Both the position numbers and the translations under genes were made by a program. Below are positions 1 through 6,687 of a stretch of DNA of 15,288 nucleotides, piece by piece. Positions within the stretch are counted from its first letter, which is position 1, and each line of letters starts with the position of its first letter. Source of the DNA: JAUREX01 sp964472135 (GTDB lineage Bacteria > Pseudomonadota > Alphaproteobacteria > Rhodobacterales > Rhodobacteraceae); the NCBI GenBank assembly GCA_964472135.1, contig CAYYJB010000053.1:1-15288 (forward strand), given 5' to 3'. Under the pieces are notes generated by a model. The model ran no database searches, was not told where the DNA came from, and worked only from the letters and a program-made list of their open reading frames with translations.

Positions 1-68
1 CGCCCGGCCCGTCTGCAACGCCCGGCCCGTCCGCAACGTCCAGTCCCGAGGACCCGGCCGCATCATGA
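1..68 (+). CDS. tatB: TatB C-terminal end (partial)
   Basis: An open frame with codons in phase with base 3 runs in from the left edge and ends at TGA 66-68. It encodes a Pro/Ala/Ser/Thr tail with PGPSAT repeated twice and then a short acidic stretch (SSPEDPAAS). Its stop overlaps the tatC start as ATGA (65-68), the usual sign of translational coupling in a tatABC operon. TatB proteins typically end in a variable, disordered, proline-rich tail after the conserved N-terminal helix and amphipathic helix, and this fits. The helical part that would prove identity lies outside the window, so the call rests on position, overlap and composition. Confidence 0.72.
   Translation, partial: PGPSATPGPSATSSPEDPAAS
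3..38 (+). repeat. 18-bp tandem repeat in the tatB tail
   Basis: Two in-frame 18-bp copies lie back to back (3-20 and 21-38) and differ at one base (TCT versus TCC, a silent serine difference). Each encodes PGPSAT. The pattern fits slippage or duplication in a disordered tail under weak constraint. More copies could lie upstream, outside the window. Confidence 0.8.
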
Positions 69-937
69 AGTCCGCCGACGAGATCAACGACACGAGCGCG
101 CCGCTCATCGAGCATCTGGCCGAGCTACGCTCGCGCCTCATCAAGGCCGTGGTCGCCTTTCTGATCGCGATGGTCCTGTGCTTCACGGTCTGGAATCCGA
201 TCTTCAATTTCCTCACCCAGCCGATCTGCGGTTCGCTGGCGAACCTGCAGCAGGATTGCGGCCTCGTGCTCATCAAGGTGCAGGAGGGCTTCTTCGTCGC
301 CATCCGCATCTCGGTCTTCGGCGGCTTCGTGCTGGCCTTTCCGATCATCGGCTATCAGCTCTGGCGCTTCGTCGCCCCCGGCCTCTATCGGAGCGAGAAG
401 AACGCCTTCCTGCCCTTCCTCGTCGCCTCGCCGGCCATGTTCCTGACGGGGGCTGCGTTCGCCTATTACGTCGTCATCCCGCTCGCCTTCGACTTCTTCC
501 TCAGCTTCCAGCAGATCGGTGGCGCGATCGGCGAGGATGCGGCGGCGCCCGACCTTGCGGGGATCACCTTTCAGGGTTCGGTCGAGGAATACCTCTCGCT
601 CACGACGAAATTCATCGTGGCCTTCGGCCTGTGCTTCCAGTTGCCGGTGCTGCTGACGCTGATGGGCAAGGCGGGCCTCGTCAGTGCGGCCGGCCTCGGG
701 TCGGTGCGCAAATATGCGGTGGTCGCGATCCTCATGCTGGCCGCGATCGTGACCCCGCCCGATGTGGTCACGCAGCTCATCCTGTTCACCGCGGTCTACG
801 GGCTCTATGAGGTCTCGATCCTCCTCGTGCGGCGGGTCGAACGCAAGCGCGAGGCGGAGTTGCGCGCGCAGGGCCTCTGGGTCGAGGATGAGCCCGACGC
901 CGCCGCCGCCGAACCGAAGACCCCCGCGAAGCCATGA
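65..937 (+). CDS. tatC: Sec-independent protein translocase subunit TatC
   Basis: TatC is the polytopic inner-membrane receptor of the twin-arginine pathway. With TatB it binds RR signal peptides of folded substrates and recruits TatA. The 290-aa product shows the cytoplasmic N-terminal motif HLAELRSRL (17-25), the conserved YQLWRFVAPGLY segment followed by E111 (about 97-111), and a PPD motif (231-233) in the last periplasmic loop. Hydrophobic segments lie at about 25-42, 76-98, 115-141, 178-200, 216-230 and 235-255, matching the six-TM family fold. The C-terminus is a charged, Ala/Pro-rich cytoplasmic tail (about 257-290), somewhat longer than in E. coli TatC. The ATG overlaps the tatB stop, and GAGGA at 48-52 is a rather distant possible ribosome site. 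The final codons lie inside the first copy of a 17-bp tandem duplication. Confidence 0.97.
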   Translation: MKSADEINDTSAPLIEHLAELRSRLIKAVVAFLIAMVLCFTVWNPIFNFLTQPICGSLANLQQDCGLVLIKVQEGFFVAIRISVFGGFVLAFPIIGYQLWRFVAPGLYRSEKNAFLPFLVASPAMFLTGAAFAYYVVIPLAFDFFLSFQQIGGAIGEDAAAPDLAGITFQGSVEEYLSLTTKFIVAFGLCFQLPVLLTLMGKAGLVSAAGLGSVRKYAVVAILMLAAIVTPPDVVTQLILFTAVYGLYEVSILLVRRVERKREAELRAQGLWVEDEPDAAAAEPKTPAKP

Positions 938-954
938 CCCCCGCGAAGCCATGA
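921..954 (+). repeat. Exact 17-bp tandem duplication at the tatC/ATPase junction
   Basis: The 17 bases at 921-937 (ccccc gcgaagcc atga) recur exactly at 938-954. Copy one ends in the tatC stop (TGA 935-937, within ATGA). Copy two ends in the ATGA that begins the next gene (ATG 951). Removing one copy restores a single ATGA in which tatC stop and ATPase start overlap by 4 nt. The duplication therefore looks like a recent event that turned a coupled overlap into a 13-nt gap without altering either protein. Confidence 0.85.
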
Positions 955-1793
955 CGGACGACAGCCTGCGCCGCATCGCCGAGGCGCTCGAACGCCTCGC
1001 CCCGCCGCCGCGCCCGGCGCCCGATTTCGCCGAGGCCGCGGCCTATGTCTGGCACACCGGCCCCGACCGGCTCGACCCCGTGCCCGAGGTCGCGCGGGTG
1101 GATCTGGCGCTGCTCGTCGGCATCGACCGGGTGCGCGACATCCTGCTTGCCAACACGCTCCAGTTCGCGCGCGGCCATGCGGCGAACAACGCGCTGCTCT
1201 GGGGGGCGCGGGGGATGGGGAAATCCTCGCTCGTCAAGGCGGTGCACGGGGCGGTGCTGGCCGAGGGGCTGCGCCTGCGCCTGATCGAGATGAGCCGCGA
1301 CGATCTCGCCTCGGTCGGGCGGCTCCTGAACCTCATGCGCGCGGCGCCGGCCGAACGCTTCATCCTCTTTTGCGACGATCTGTCGTTTTCGCACGATGAC
1401 GCGCAATACAAGGCGCTGAAGGCCGTGCTCGATGGCGGGATCGAGGGGCGGCCGGCGAATGTGCTCTTCTACGCCACCTCGAACCGCCGCCACCTGATGC
1501 CGCGCGACATGATCGAGAACGAACGCGCGAGCGCCATCAACCCCGGCGAGGCGGTCGAGGAGAAGGTCTCGCTCTCGGACCGCTTCGGGCTCTGGCTCGG
1601 CTTTCATCCCTGCGCGCAGGAGGATTACCTCGCGATGGTGCGGGGCTATTGCGACGCGGGCGGGATCGAGATCGACGACGCGCGGTTGCGCGCCGAGGCG
1701 ATCGAGTGGCAGGCGACGCGGGGCGCGCGCTCGGGCCGGGTGGCCTGGCAGTTCTATTGCGACCTGGCCGGCCGGATGGGCCGCGCCGGCTGA
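951..1793 (+). CDS. DUF815-family AAA+ ATPase
   Basis: This 280-aa cytoplasmic P-loop ATPase has Walker A GARGMGKSS (85-93), Walker B FILFCDDLSF (137-146), a sensor-1-like ATSNRRHL (175-182) and an SDRFGLWLGF segment (209-218) that probably holds the arginine finger/sensor-2 region. These features and the length match the DUF815 (PF05673) single-domain AAA+ family. The family is common in alphaproteobacteria, and no substrate is established that I can name. The frame stays open upstream to 762, but that part is a shadow of tatC. ATG 951 is chosen because it follows the tatC stop directly and gives family-like length. Only a weak GAAG precedes it, so translation may depend on tatC. The gene ends 1 nt from the convergent lipoprotein gene, leaving no room for a separate terminator. 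Confidence 0.9.
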   Translation: MTDDSLRRIAEALERLAPPPRPAPDFAEAAAYVWHTGPDRLDPVPEVARVDLALLVGIDRVRDILLANTLQFARGHAANNALLWGARGMGKSSLVKAVHGAVLAEGLRLRLIEMSRDDLASVGRLLNLMRAAPAERFILFCDDLSFSHDDAQYKALKAVLDGGIEGRPANVLFYATSNRRHLMPRDMIENERASAINPGEAVEEKVSLSDRFGLWLGFHPCAQEDYLAMVRGYCDAGGIEIDDARLRAEAIEWQATRGARSGRVAWQFYCDLAGRMGRAG

Positions 1794-1794
1794 G

Positions 1795-3042
1795 CTATTG
1801 CAAGAGCGTCATCGGGTCGACGCTCTCGAACCCGCGGCGGACCTCGAAGTGCAGGAAGGTCGGGTTGCCCGGCCGGACGGCCGCGATGGTCTGCCCGCGT
1901 TGCACGCGCGCGTCCTTCTCGACCGAGATGCCCTCGACGTTGGCATAGACCGTCAGCAGGTTGTCGGCATGGCGGATGACGATGATCGGCACCTGCTCGG
2001 TGTCGCGCGTGATCGCGGCGACGGTGCCGTCGGCGGCGGCGCGCACCGGGCTGCCGGCGGCCGCGCCGATGCCGATCCCCTCGTTGCGGCCCTTGGCGTA
2101 GGGGCGCACGATCGGCCCGTCGGCGGGCATCGCGAGGATCGCGGCCGAGGCGGCGGTGCGCTCGGCCCCGAGGTCGGGCGTCGCGGGCGCAGGCGCCGCG
2201 GCGTCGGCCGGTTCGGGAGCGGGCGCGGACGCCTGGGGCGCTTCGGCCGCTGGCGCGGCTGCCGCGGTGCTCTCGGGCAGCGGCTCGGTCGAGGACGGGG
2301 GGGCAGGGGTCTGCGATCCGCTCCCCGGCGGCTCGGTCGCGCCGCCGACGCGGCCGGGCAGGGTGCCCGCGGGCGGGATCAACAGCGTCTGCCCGACGCG
2401 GAGGTTATAGTCGGCATCAAGGCCGTTCCAGTCCGCCAGCGCGCGCACGTTCACGCCATAGAGCCGCGCGACCTGCCAGGCGGTCTCGCCACGGGCCACC
2501 ACATGGCGCACGGGCTCCTTGATCTCGAGCGTCGCGGGTGCTGCGCTGCGCGCCGGCGCGGCGGCCGCGAGCGTTCCCTGCGGCGGCGGGGCGAGGGTCG
2601 TCGCGGTGATCGACCCGCCGCCCGCCGCATCCGGCACCGCCCCCTCGGCGACCCGCGCCGGGAGGACCAGAACCTCGCCCCCGGTCAGGCGCGTGTCGGA
2701 GGTCAGCGCATTGTCGCGTGCGAGCGCCTCGGCCGAGACGCCGAGCCGCAGCGCGATGTCGGCGACCGACTCGCCGCGGTTGGCGACGACGACCTGATAG
2801 CCGGGATAGGAGATGATGCCGCGCGCGTCGGTGGCGGGCCGCGAGGCCAGATCGCGCACCGCCGCCGATGTGCTGATGCCGCGGTCGGGCGCGCGCAGGT
2901 CCCAATCGTTGGTGGTCTGGCCGCAGGCGCCGAGCGTCAGCACCAGCCCGAGTCCCGTCAGGCCCGCATGCCCCAACCCAAGCTTCCGTCCAGATCCCGC
3001 ACCCATCGCACCCATCCCGTACCCCGTTTCCCTGCCGGCCAT
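1795..3042 (-). CDS. nlpD: LysM/LytM (M23-like) lipoprotein, NlpD-like murein hydrolase activator
   Basis: This 415-aa envelope protein starts with a positively charged, hydrophobic signal ending in a lipobox (LTLGAC, lipidated Cys40). Two LysM peptidoglycan-binding domains follow (about 82-129 and 179-224), then a Pro/Ala/Glu-rich linker (about 225-297), then a C-terminal LytM/M23 fold (about 308-415). The M23 zinc site is degenerate: the usual H-x-G-x-D is N320-E-G-I-G324, the H of YAH is N368, and H-x-H is F396-L-H398. It is therefore probably not a peptidase but an amidase activator, as are E. coli NlpD/EnvC and, by analogy, Caulobacter DipM. It follows surE and pcm, as nlpD does in many proteobacteria. 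The start is uncertain: ATG 3042 is annotated, but ATGs at 3015 and 3006 would give a more usual signal length before Cys40. Confidence 0.85.
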   Translation of the reverse strand: MAGRETGYGMGAMGAGSGRKLGLGHAGLTGLGLVLTLGACGQTTNDWDLRAPDRGISTSAAVRDLASRPATDARGIISYPGYQVVVANRGESVADIALRLGVSAEALARDNALTSDTRLTGGEVLVLPARVAEGAVPDAAGGGSITATTLAPPPQGTLAAAAPARSAAPATLEIKEPVRHVVARGETAWQVARLYGVNVRALADWNGLDADYNLRVGQTLLIPPAGTLPGRVGGATEPPGSGSQTPAPPSSTEPLPESTAAAAPAAEAPQASAPAPEPADAAAPAPATPDLGAERTAASAAILAMPADGPIVRPYAKGRNEGIGIGAAAGSPVRAAADGTVAAITRDTEQVPIIVIRHADNLLTVYANVEGISVEKDARVQRGQTIAAVRPGNPTFLHFEVRRGFESVDPMTLLQ

Positions 3043-3065
3043 CGCCCCTGCGCCCGGGCGGAAAC

Positions 3066-3737
3066 CTAGTCCGGCGCGATGCCCTCGACGAGGGGAACGA
3101 AGCGCACGGCGCGCAATTCCTCGTAATCGAAACCCTCGGCGAGGCGCCGGACCCGGATCAGGTGCTGCACCGTGTCCGACTGCCCCACCGGGACGATCAT
3201 GATACCCCCGATCGCCAGTTGCGCCAAGAGGGGGCCGGGCGGATCCTCGGCTGCGGCCGTCACGATGATGCGGTCGAAGGGGGCTTGCTCGGGCAGGCCG
3301 CGGCTGCCATCGGCCGTCATCGCGGTGATGTTCGACAGCCCCAGCGCGGCAAAGACGGCCTCGGCGTCTCGCACCAGCCGCCGGTGGCGGTCGGTCGTAT
3401 AGATCCGGCGCGCGAGGCAGGCGAGAATCGCCGCCTGATAGCCCGAGCCGGTCCCGACCTCGAGCACCTTGTGGCGCGGTTCCAGTTCGAGCGCCTGCGT
3501 CATCAGCCCCACGACCGAGGGCTGGCTGATCGTCTGGCCGCAGGCGATCGGCAGGGGCGTATCCTCATAGGCGCGCTCGGCGAAGATGCCGCGCAGAAAG
3601 GCCCCGCGGTCGATCCGCTCCATCGCTGCCAGCACGCGCCCGTCCGTCACGCCCTTGGAGCGCAGCGCGAAGACGAAGCGCATCCGGCGCTCGGCGATGT
3701 CTTCCTGCGGATCGTCCTCGCCCGGGGCTGCCATCAT
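3066..3737 (-). CDS. pcm: Protein-L-isoaspartate O-methyltransferase
   Basis: Pcm is a cytoplasmic repair enzyme that uses S-adenosylmethionine to methylate L-isoaspartyl residues in aged proteins, so that they revert through succinimide. The 223-aa product has the family signature QTISQP (69-74), SAM motif I VLEVGTGSGYQAA (91-103), an acidic ribose-contact position in YTTDRH (113-118, where many homologues have Glu), and motif II-like FDRIIVTAAAEDPP (154-167). Length is typical. It starts with two ATGs in a row. The first (3735-3737) overlaps the surE stop as ATGA, which favours it and suggests coupled translation. The downstream lipoprotein gene begins 23 nt after its stop, so surE-pcm-lipoprotein reads as one operon. 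Confidence 0.95.
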   Translation of the reverse strand: MMAAPGEDDPQEDIAERRMRFVFALRSKGVTDGRVLAAMERIDRGAFLRGIFAERAYEDTPLPIACGQTISQPSVVGLMTQALELEPRHKVLEVGTGSGYQAAILACLARRIYTTDRHRRLVRDAEAVFAALGLSNITAMTADGSRGLPEQAPFDRIIVTAAAEDPPGPLLAQLAIGGIMIVPVGQSDTVQHLIRVRRLAEGFDYEELRAVRFVPLVEGIAPD

Positions 3738-4519
3738 CCGAACCGCGCCGCGACCTCGGCCAGCGCGTCATGCGCCGTCAGATCGGCGCGCATGGGCGTG
3801 ATCGAGATGTAGCCTTCGAGGTTCACCGCCGCGTCGGTTCCCGGCCCGCTCGGCAAATGCTGCGGCCCGCCCTTGACCCACAGGAAGCGCCGCCCCGAGG
3901 GCGAGACATGCGGTACCACCCCGAAGGCGGTATCGCGCCGATAGCCCTGCGGCGCCACCTTCATGCCGCGCACGCGCGCGGCCGGAACGGGCGGAAAGTT
4001 GACGTTGTAGAACAGCCGGTAATCCCCCTGATCCCACAGCCCGCGGTCGAGCAGCGCGCGCACCACCGCGACCCCATGGTCGCGCGCGGCCTCGAAGGGG
4101 GTGTCGATATCCTCGGTCCCCGGCCCCATGAACTGCGAGAGCGCGATCGCCGGCAACCCCTGCAGCGCCGCCTCCATCGCCCCGCCCACCGTGCCCGAAT
4201 AGAGCACGTTCTCGGCCGCGTTGTTGCCGCGGTTGACGCCAGAGAGCACGAGGTCGGGCCGCGCCCCGTCGAGCACGTCATAAAGCGCCGCCAGCACGCA
4301 ATCGGCCGGGCTGCCCTCGGCCGCGTAGCGGCGCGGCCCGAGGCGGGCGATCATCATCGGGTGGGTGTAGCTGATCGCGTGCCCCACGCCCGATTGCTCG
4401 AAGGCCGGCGCGACCGTCCAGACCTCGCCCGCCGGCCCCGCGATCTCGGCCGCGATGGCCGACAGGATGTCGAGGCCGGGCGCGTTGATGCCGTCGTCAT
4501 TGGTGATGAGAATCCGCAC
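3734..4519 (-). CDS. surE: 5'/3'-nucleotidase SurE (survival protein)
   Basis: SurE is a metal-dependent cytoplasmic nucleoside-monophosphate phosphatase associated with stationary-phase and stress survival. The 261-aa product carries all four expected metal ligands: D8 and D9 in NDDG (7-10), S43 in EQSGVGH (41-47) and N96 in SGVNRGNN (93-100). It also has the family segments GSPADCV (69-75) and ENVLYSGTVGGAMEA (103-117). Translation begins at GTG (4517-4519). No in-frame ATG lies nearby upstream, and the MRILITNDDG opening is where the family starts. The upstream sequence has a G-rich run but no canonical GGAGG. It is first in surE-pcm-lipoprotein, and a hairpin terminator of the preceding gene lies 58-103 nt upstream, so it probably has its own promoter. 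Confidence 0.96.
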   Translation of the reverse strand: MRILITNDDGINAPGLDILSAIAAEIAGPAGEVWTVAPAFEQSGVGHAISYTHPMMIARLGPRRYAAEGSPADCVLAALYDVLDGARPDLVLSGVNRGNNAAENVLYSGTVGGAMEAALQGLPAIALSQFMGPGTEDIDTPFEAARDHGVAVVRALLDRGLWDQGDYRLFYNVNFPPVPAARVRGMKVAPQGYRRDTAFGVVPHVSPSGRRFLWVKGGPQHLPSGPGTDAAVNLEGYISITPMRADLTAHDALAEVAARFG

Positions 4520-4570
4520 ACCCGCCCCCGCGGTTCGCTACCCAATCTGACTAGCGCACCTGCGGCGAAG

Positions 4571-4606
4571 CGTAAAGCGGCGGGGTCGCCCGAGGCCCCC
4601 CGCCGC
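4571..4606 (-). terminator. Hairpin terminator after the Ggt-like gene
   Basis: On the minus strand a perfect 9-bp GC stem (arms 4598-4606 and 4577-4585, GCGGCGGGG/CCCCGCCGC) with a 12-nt loop is followed by TTTACGCTT. It starts 15 nt past the stop of the Ggt-like gene and lies before surE. The T-tract is short, so termination may be partial. I see no convincing -35/-10 pair in the remaining 50 bases before surE. Confidence 0.6.
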
Positions 4607-4620
4607 CTTCGCCGACCGGG

Positions 4621-6195
4621 TCAGTATCCGAGCGCGCAGCCGTCCTTGCGGGGGTCGGAGGCGCCCTCGAGGTGGCCCTCGGCCGAGATGCGGATCGCCT
4701 GCGCGCCGCCGAGTGCCTCGTCGGCCTCGCGCACGGCATGGCCCATCTCGGCCAGTTCGGTCATCACCGCGCGGTCATAGCTGCGCTCGACCTGCATGCC
4801 GTCCACCCCGGTGAAGCAGCGCGGCGCATCGAGCGCGCCCTGCAGATCGAGGCCGAAGTCGCGCAGGTTCGTGACGACGCGGGTGTGGCCGCAGGGCTGA
4901 TAGGCCCCGCCCATGACGCCGAAGGGGATGGTGTCGCGCCCCTCGCGCAGGAAGCCCGGGATGATCGTGTGCATGGGCCGCTTGCCGCCCTTGGCTTCGT
5001 TCGGGTGCCCCGCGGCCAGCGTGAAGCCCGCGCCGCGGTTCTGGAAATTGATCCCGAAGCGCTCCGAGGCGAGGCCCGACCCGAAGGAGTGGAACACCGA
5101 ATAGATCATCGACACGGCCATCCGGTCGCGGTCCACGACGGTGATGTAGATCGTCTCGCGGTGGATCGCCTCGGTCAGCGGCGCGGCGGCGGCCATGGCG
5201 CGGCGCGGGTCGATCAGCGCGGCAAGGCGCGCGGCCGTCTCGGGCGCGATCATGTGGGCAAGGCGCGTGGTGTGGTCGGGATCTGCGATGATGCGGTTGC
5301 GCGCGTCATAGGCCAGTTTCGTCGCCTCGGCCTCAAGATGGGCGCGCGCGGTCCCGAAGGGCGCGAGCGACGCCAGATCGAAATGCGACAGGATGTTGAG
5401 CATCAGGATCGCGGTCGCGCCCTGCCCGTTCGGCGGATGCTCGATGATCTCGGCCCCGCCATAGGTGCCGCTGACGGGCTCGCCCCAGCTTGCCTCGGTC
5501 GCGGCGAAATCCTCGAGCGTGTGGGTGCCGCCCGCGGCGCGCAGGCTTGCGACCATGTCCTCGGCCACCTCGCCCTCATAGAAGCCCGCGCGCCCCTCGC
5601 GCGCGATGCGGCGCAGCACCTCGGCCTGGCCGGGTGCCGCGAAGCGCTGCGCGAGCGCCGGCACCGCCCCGTCGATCAGGAAATGCCGGCGCGCGGCACC
5701 CTGCAGGCGGTGGCCGTCGCGCACCCAGTCCGAGCGCACGCGCGGCGCGACCGGCACGCCCGCATCGAAATAGGCAATCGACGGGGCAAGGATACGGTCC
5801 ATCCCCCAGCGGCCGAAACGGGCGTTGAGGCGGCAGAACGCATCGACCGCGCCCGGCACCGTCACCGCATCCGCGGTGTCGAGCGGCACGGCCTGAAGCC
5901 CGCGGGCGCGCAGATCCGCCGCGTCGAGGCCCGCCGGCGCCCGGCCCGAGCCGTTCAGCGCAAGGATCTTTTCCTCTCCCGCGGGCTTCAGAAGCACGAA
6001 GCAGTCGCCGCCGAGGCCGGTCATCTGCGGCTCGCACAGGCCCAGAAGCACCGCACCGGCGATGGCCGCATCCGCGGCATTGCCGCCCTGCGCCAGCACC
6101 TCGACAGCGACGCGCGCCGCCAGCGGATGCGAGGTCGCGCACATCCCGTTGGTCGCATAGACGGCCGAGCGGCCGGGGAACTGGAAATCGCGCAT
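4621..6195 (-). CDS. Gamma-glutamyltransferase-family protein (cytoplasmic Ggt-like Ntn hydrolase)
   Basis: This 524-aa member of the gamma-glutamyltranspeptidase family is made as one chain and is expected to self-cleave before a nucleophilic threonine. The likely nucleophile is T348 in RETIYITVVD, giving subunits of about 347 and 177 aa. Other family marks are the LGGDCF segment (61-66), NGSGRAP (81-87, whose Arg would hold the substrate alpha-carboxylate), FGSG (371-374), PMHTIIPGF (407-415) and GGAYQPCGH (429-437). The frame opens further to 6252, but ATG 6193-6195 is chosen because GAGGGAGG (6201-6208) sits 5 nt before it and homology begins there. No signal peptide is visible, unlike periplasmic Ggt of E. 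coli. The substrate cannot be read from sequence: this YwrD-like group includes glutathione hydrolases and amidohydrolases such as HpxW. It lies 60 nt downstream of the anti-sigma gene. Confidence 0.88.
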   Translation of the reverse strand: MRDFQFPGRSAVYATNGMCATSHPLAARVAVEVLAQGGNAADAAIAGAVLLGLCEPQMTGLGGDCFVLLKPAGEEKILALNGSGRAPAGLDAADLRARGLQAVPLDTADAVTVPGAVDAFCRLNARFGRWGMDRILAPSIAYFDAGVPVAPRVRSDWVRDGHRLQGAARRHFLIDGAVPALAQRFAAPGQAEVLRRIAREGRAGFYEGEVAEDMVASLRAAGGTHTLEDFAATEASWGEPVSGTYGGAEIIEHPPNGQGATAILMLNILSHFDLASLAPFGTARAHLEAEATKLAYDARNRIIADPDHTTRLAHMIAPETAARLAALIDPRRAMAAAAPLTEAIHRETIYITVVDRDRMAVSMIYSVFHSFGSGLASERFGINFQNRGAGFTLAAGHPNEAKGGKRPMHTIIPGFLREGRDTIPFGVMGGAYQPCGHTRVVTNLRDFGLDLQGALDAPRCFTGVDGMQVERSYDRAVMTELAEMGHAVREADEALGGAQAIRISAEGHLEGASDPRKDGCALGY

Positions 6196-6200
6196 CAAGG

Positions 6201-6208
6201 CCTCCCTC
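6201..6208 (-). promoter_or_regulatory. Ribosome binding site deciding the Ggt-like start
   Basis: GAGGGAGG on the minus strand, 5 nt before ATG 6195, is the strongest Shine-Dalgarno sequence in the minus-strand part of the window. It argues for a start 57 nt inside the longest open frame, which would otherwise begin at 6252. Confidence 0.7.
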
Positions 6209-6255
6209 TCGTGGCGTGAGGGGCTCATAGCCGCGCCGTCCGGGGTGCACAAGCG

Positions 6256-6687
6256 TCAGGCGACGCGCAGCCGCAGGCGCAGCCGGTTGCGCCGCCCGAG
6301 CCTGTCATACGCGACCCCCGCCGCCAGCAGGCGGATCAGCGGCCAGCCGAAACCGCCCTCGGGCCGCCCGTGCGGATCGGGCATGGTGCCCGCGGGCAGC
6401 ACGCCACCGGGCATCGCGCGGCCCCAGTCGATGACGCTGCACTGGGCCTGACCGTCGCCGCGGACCCGCAGCGCGAGCCGCACGGGCCCGCCAGTGCCGC
6501 CATAGGCGTGGCGCGCGATGTTCGTGAGCACCTCGGCCAGCACGATCTCGGCATCGCGCCGCGCGCCGTCGCCGAGGCCGCCCGCGCCGAGCTCGGCCAT
6601 GATCGCGCCCAGCGCCGCGCGCACCCCCTCGGGGCAGGCCTCGATCCGGTGGCGCCGCGCGCCCAGCGGCTCAGGGGGCTTCGGCAT
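6256..6687 (-). CDS. RsbW/SpoIIAB-type anti-sigma factor, HATPase serine kinase (RbaW-like)
   Basis: This is a 143-aa single-domain GHKL ATPase. An N-box EVLTNIARHAY (52-62, with E52, N55 and H60) precedes a DWG element (87-89, the DxGxG box with its last Gly replaced by Ala) and a GGFGWPLIRLL glycine-rich box (111-121). This is the kinase fold of anti-sigma factors that bind a sigma factor and phosphorylate a STAS antagonist. The partner gene is immediately upstream and overlaps by 17 nt if ATG 6685-6687 is used. A longer frame to 6729 would add a poorly conserved leader and overlap by 59 nt. Only a weak ribosome site is seen, as expected for a coupled gene. The pair resembles RbaV/RbaW of Rhodobacter capsulatus; orthology is inferred, not tested. 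Confidence 0.87.
   Translation of the reverse strand: MPKPPEPLGARRHRIEACPEGVRAALGAIMAELGAGGLGDGARRDAEIVLAEVLTNIARHAYGGTGGPVRLALRVRGDGQAQCSVIDWGRAMPGGVLPAGTMPDPHGRPEGGFGWPLIRLLAAGVAYDRLGRRNRLRLRLRVA

Noticed and set aside
762..950. N-terminal extension of the DUF815 ATPase frame.
   Set aside because: It overlaps the end of tatC out of frame, is Ser/Arg-rich and lies before the family start.
1780..1800. A possible shared bidirectional terminator between the ATPase and lipoprotein genes.
   Set aside because: The gap is a single base and no hairpin with a T-run on either side is visible; the GGCCGG-type symmetry is ordinary for this GC content.
4520..4575. A promoter for surE, suggested by AT-richer sequence.
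   Set aside because: A promoter is expected after the hairpin, but I could not find a -35/-10 pair I would defend.
4672..6219. A 515-codon plus-strand open frame opposite the Ggt-like gene, and similar ones opposite the lipoprotein (1798-3069) and surE (3770-4780).
   Set aside because: Same explanation: GC-rich shadow frames with Arg/Ala/Gly/His bias and no domains or ribosome sites.
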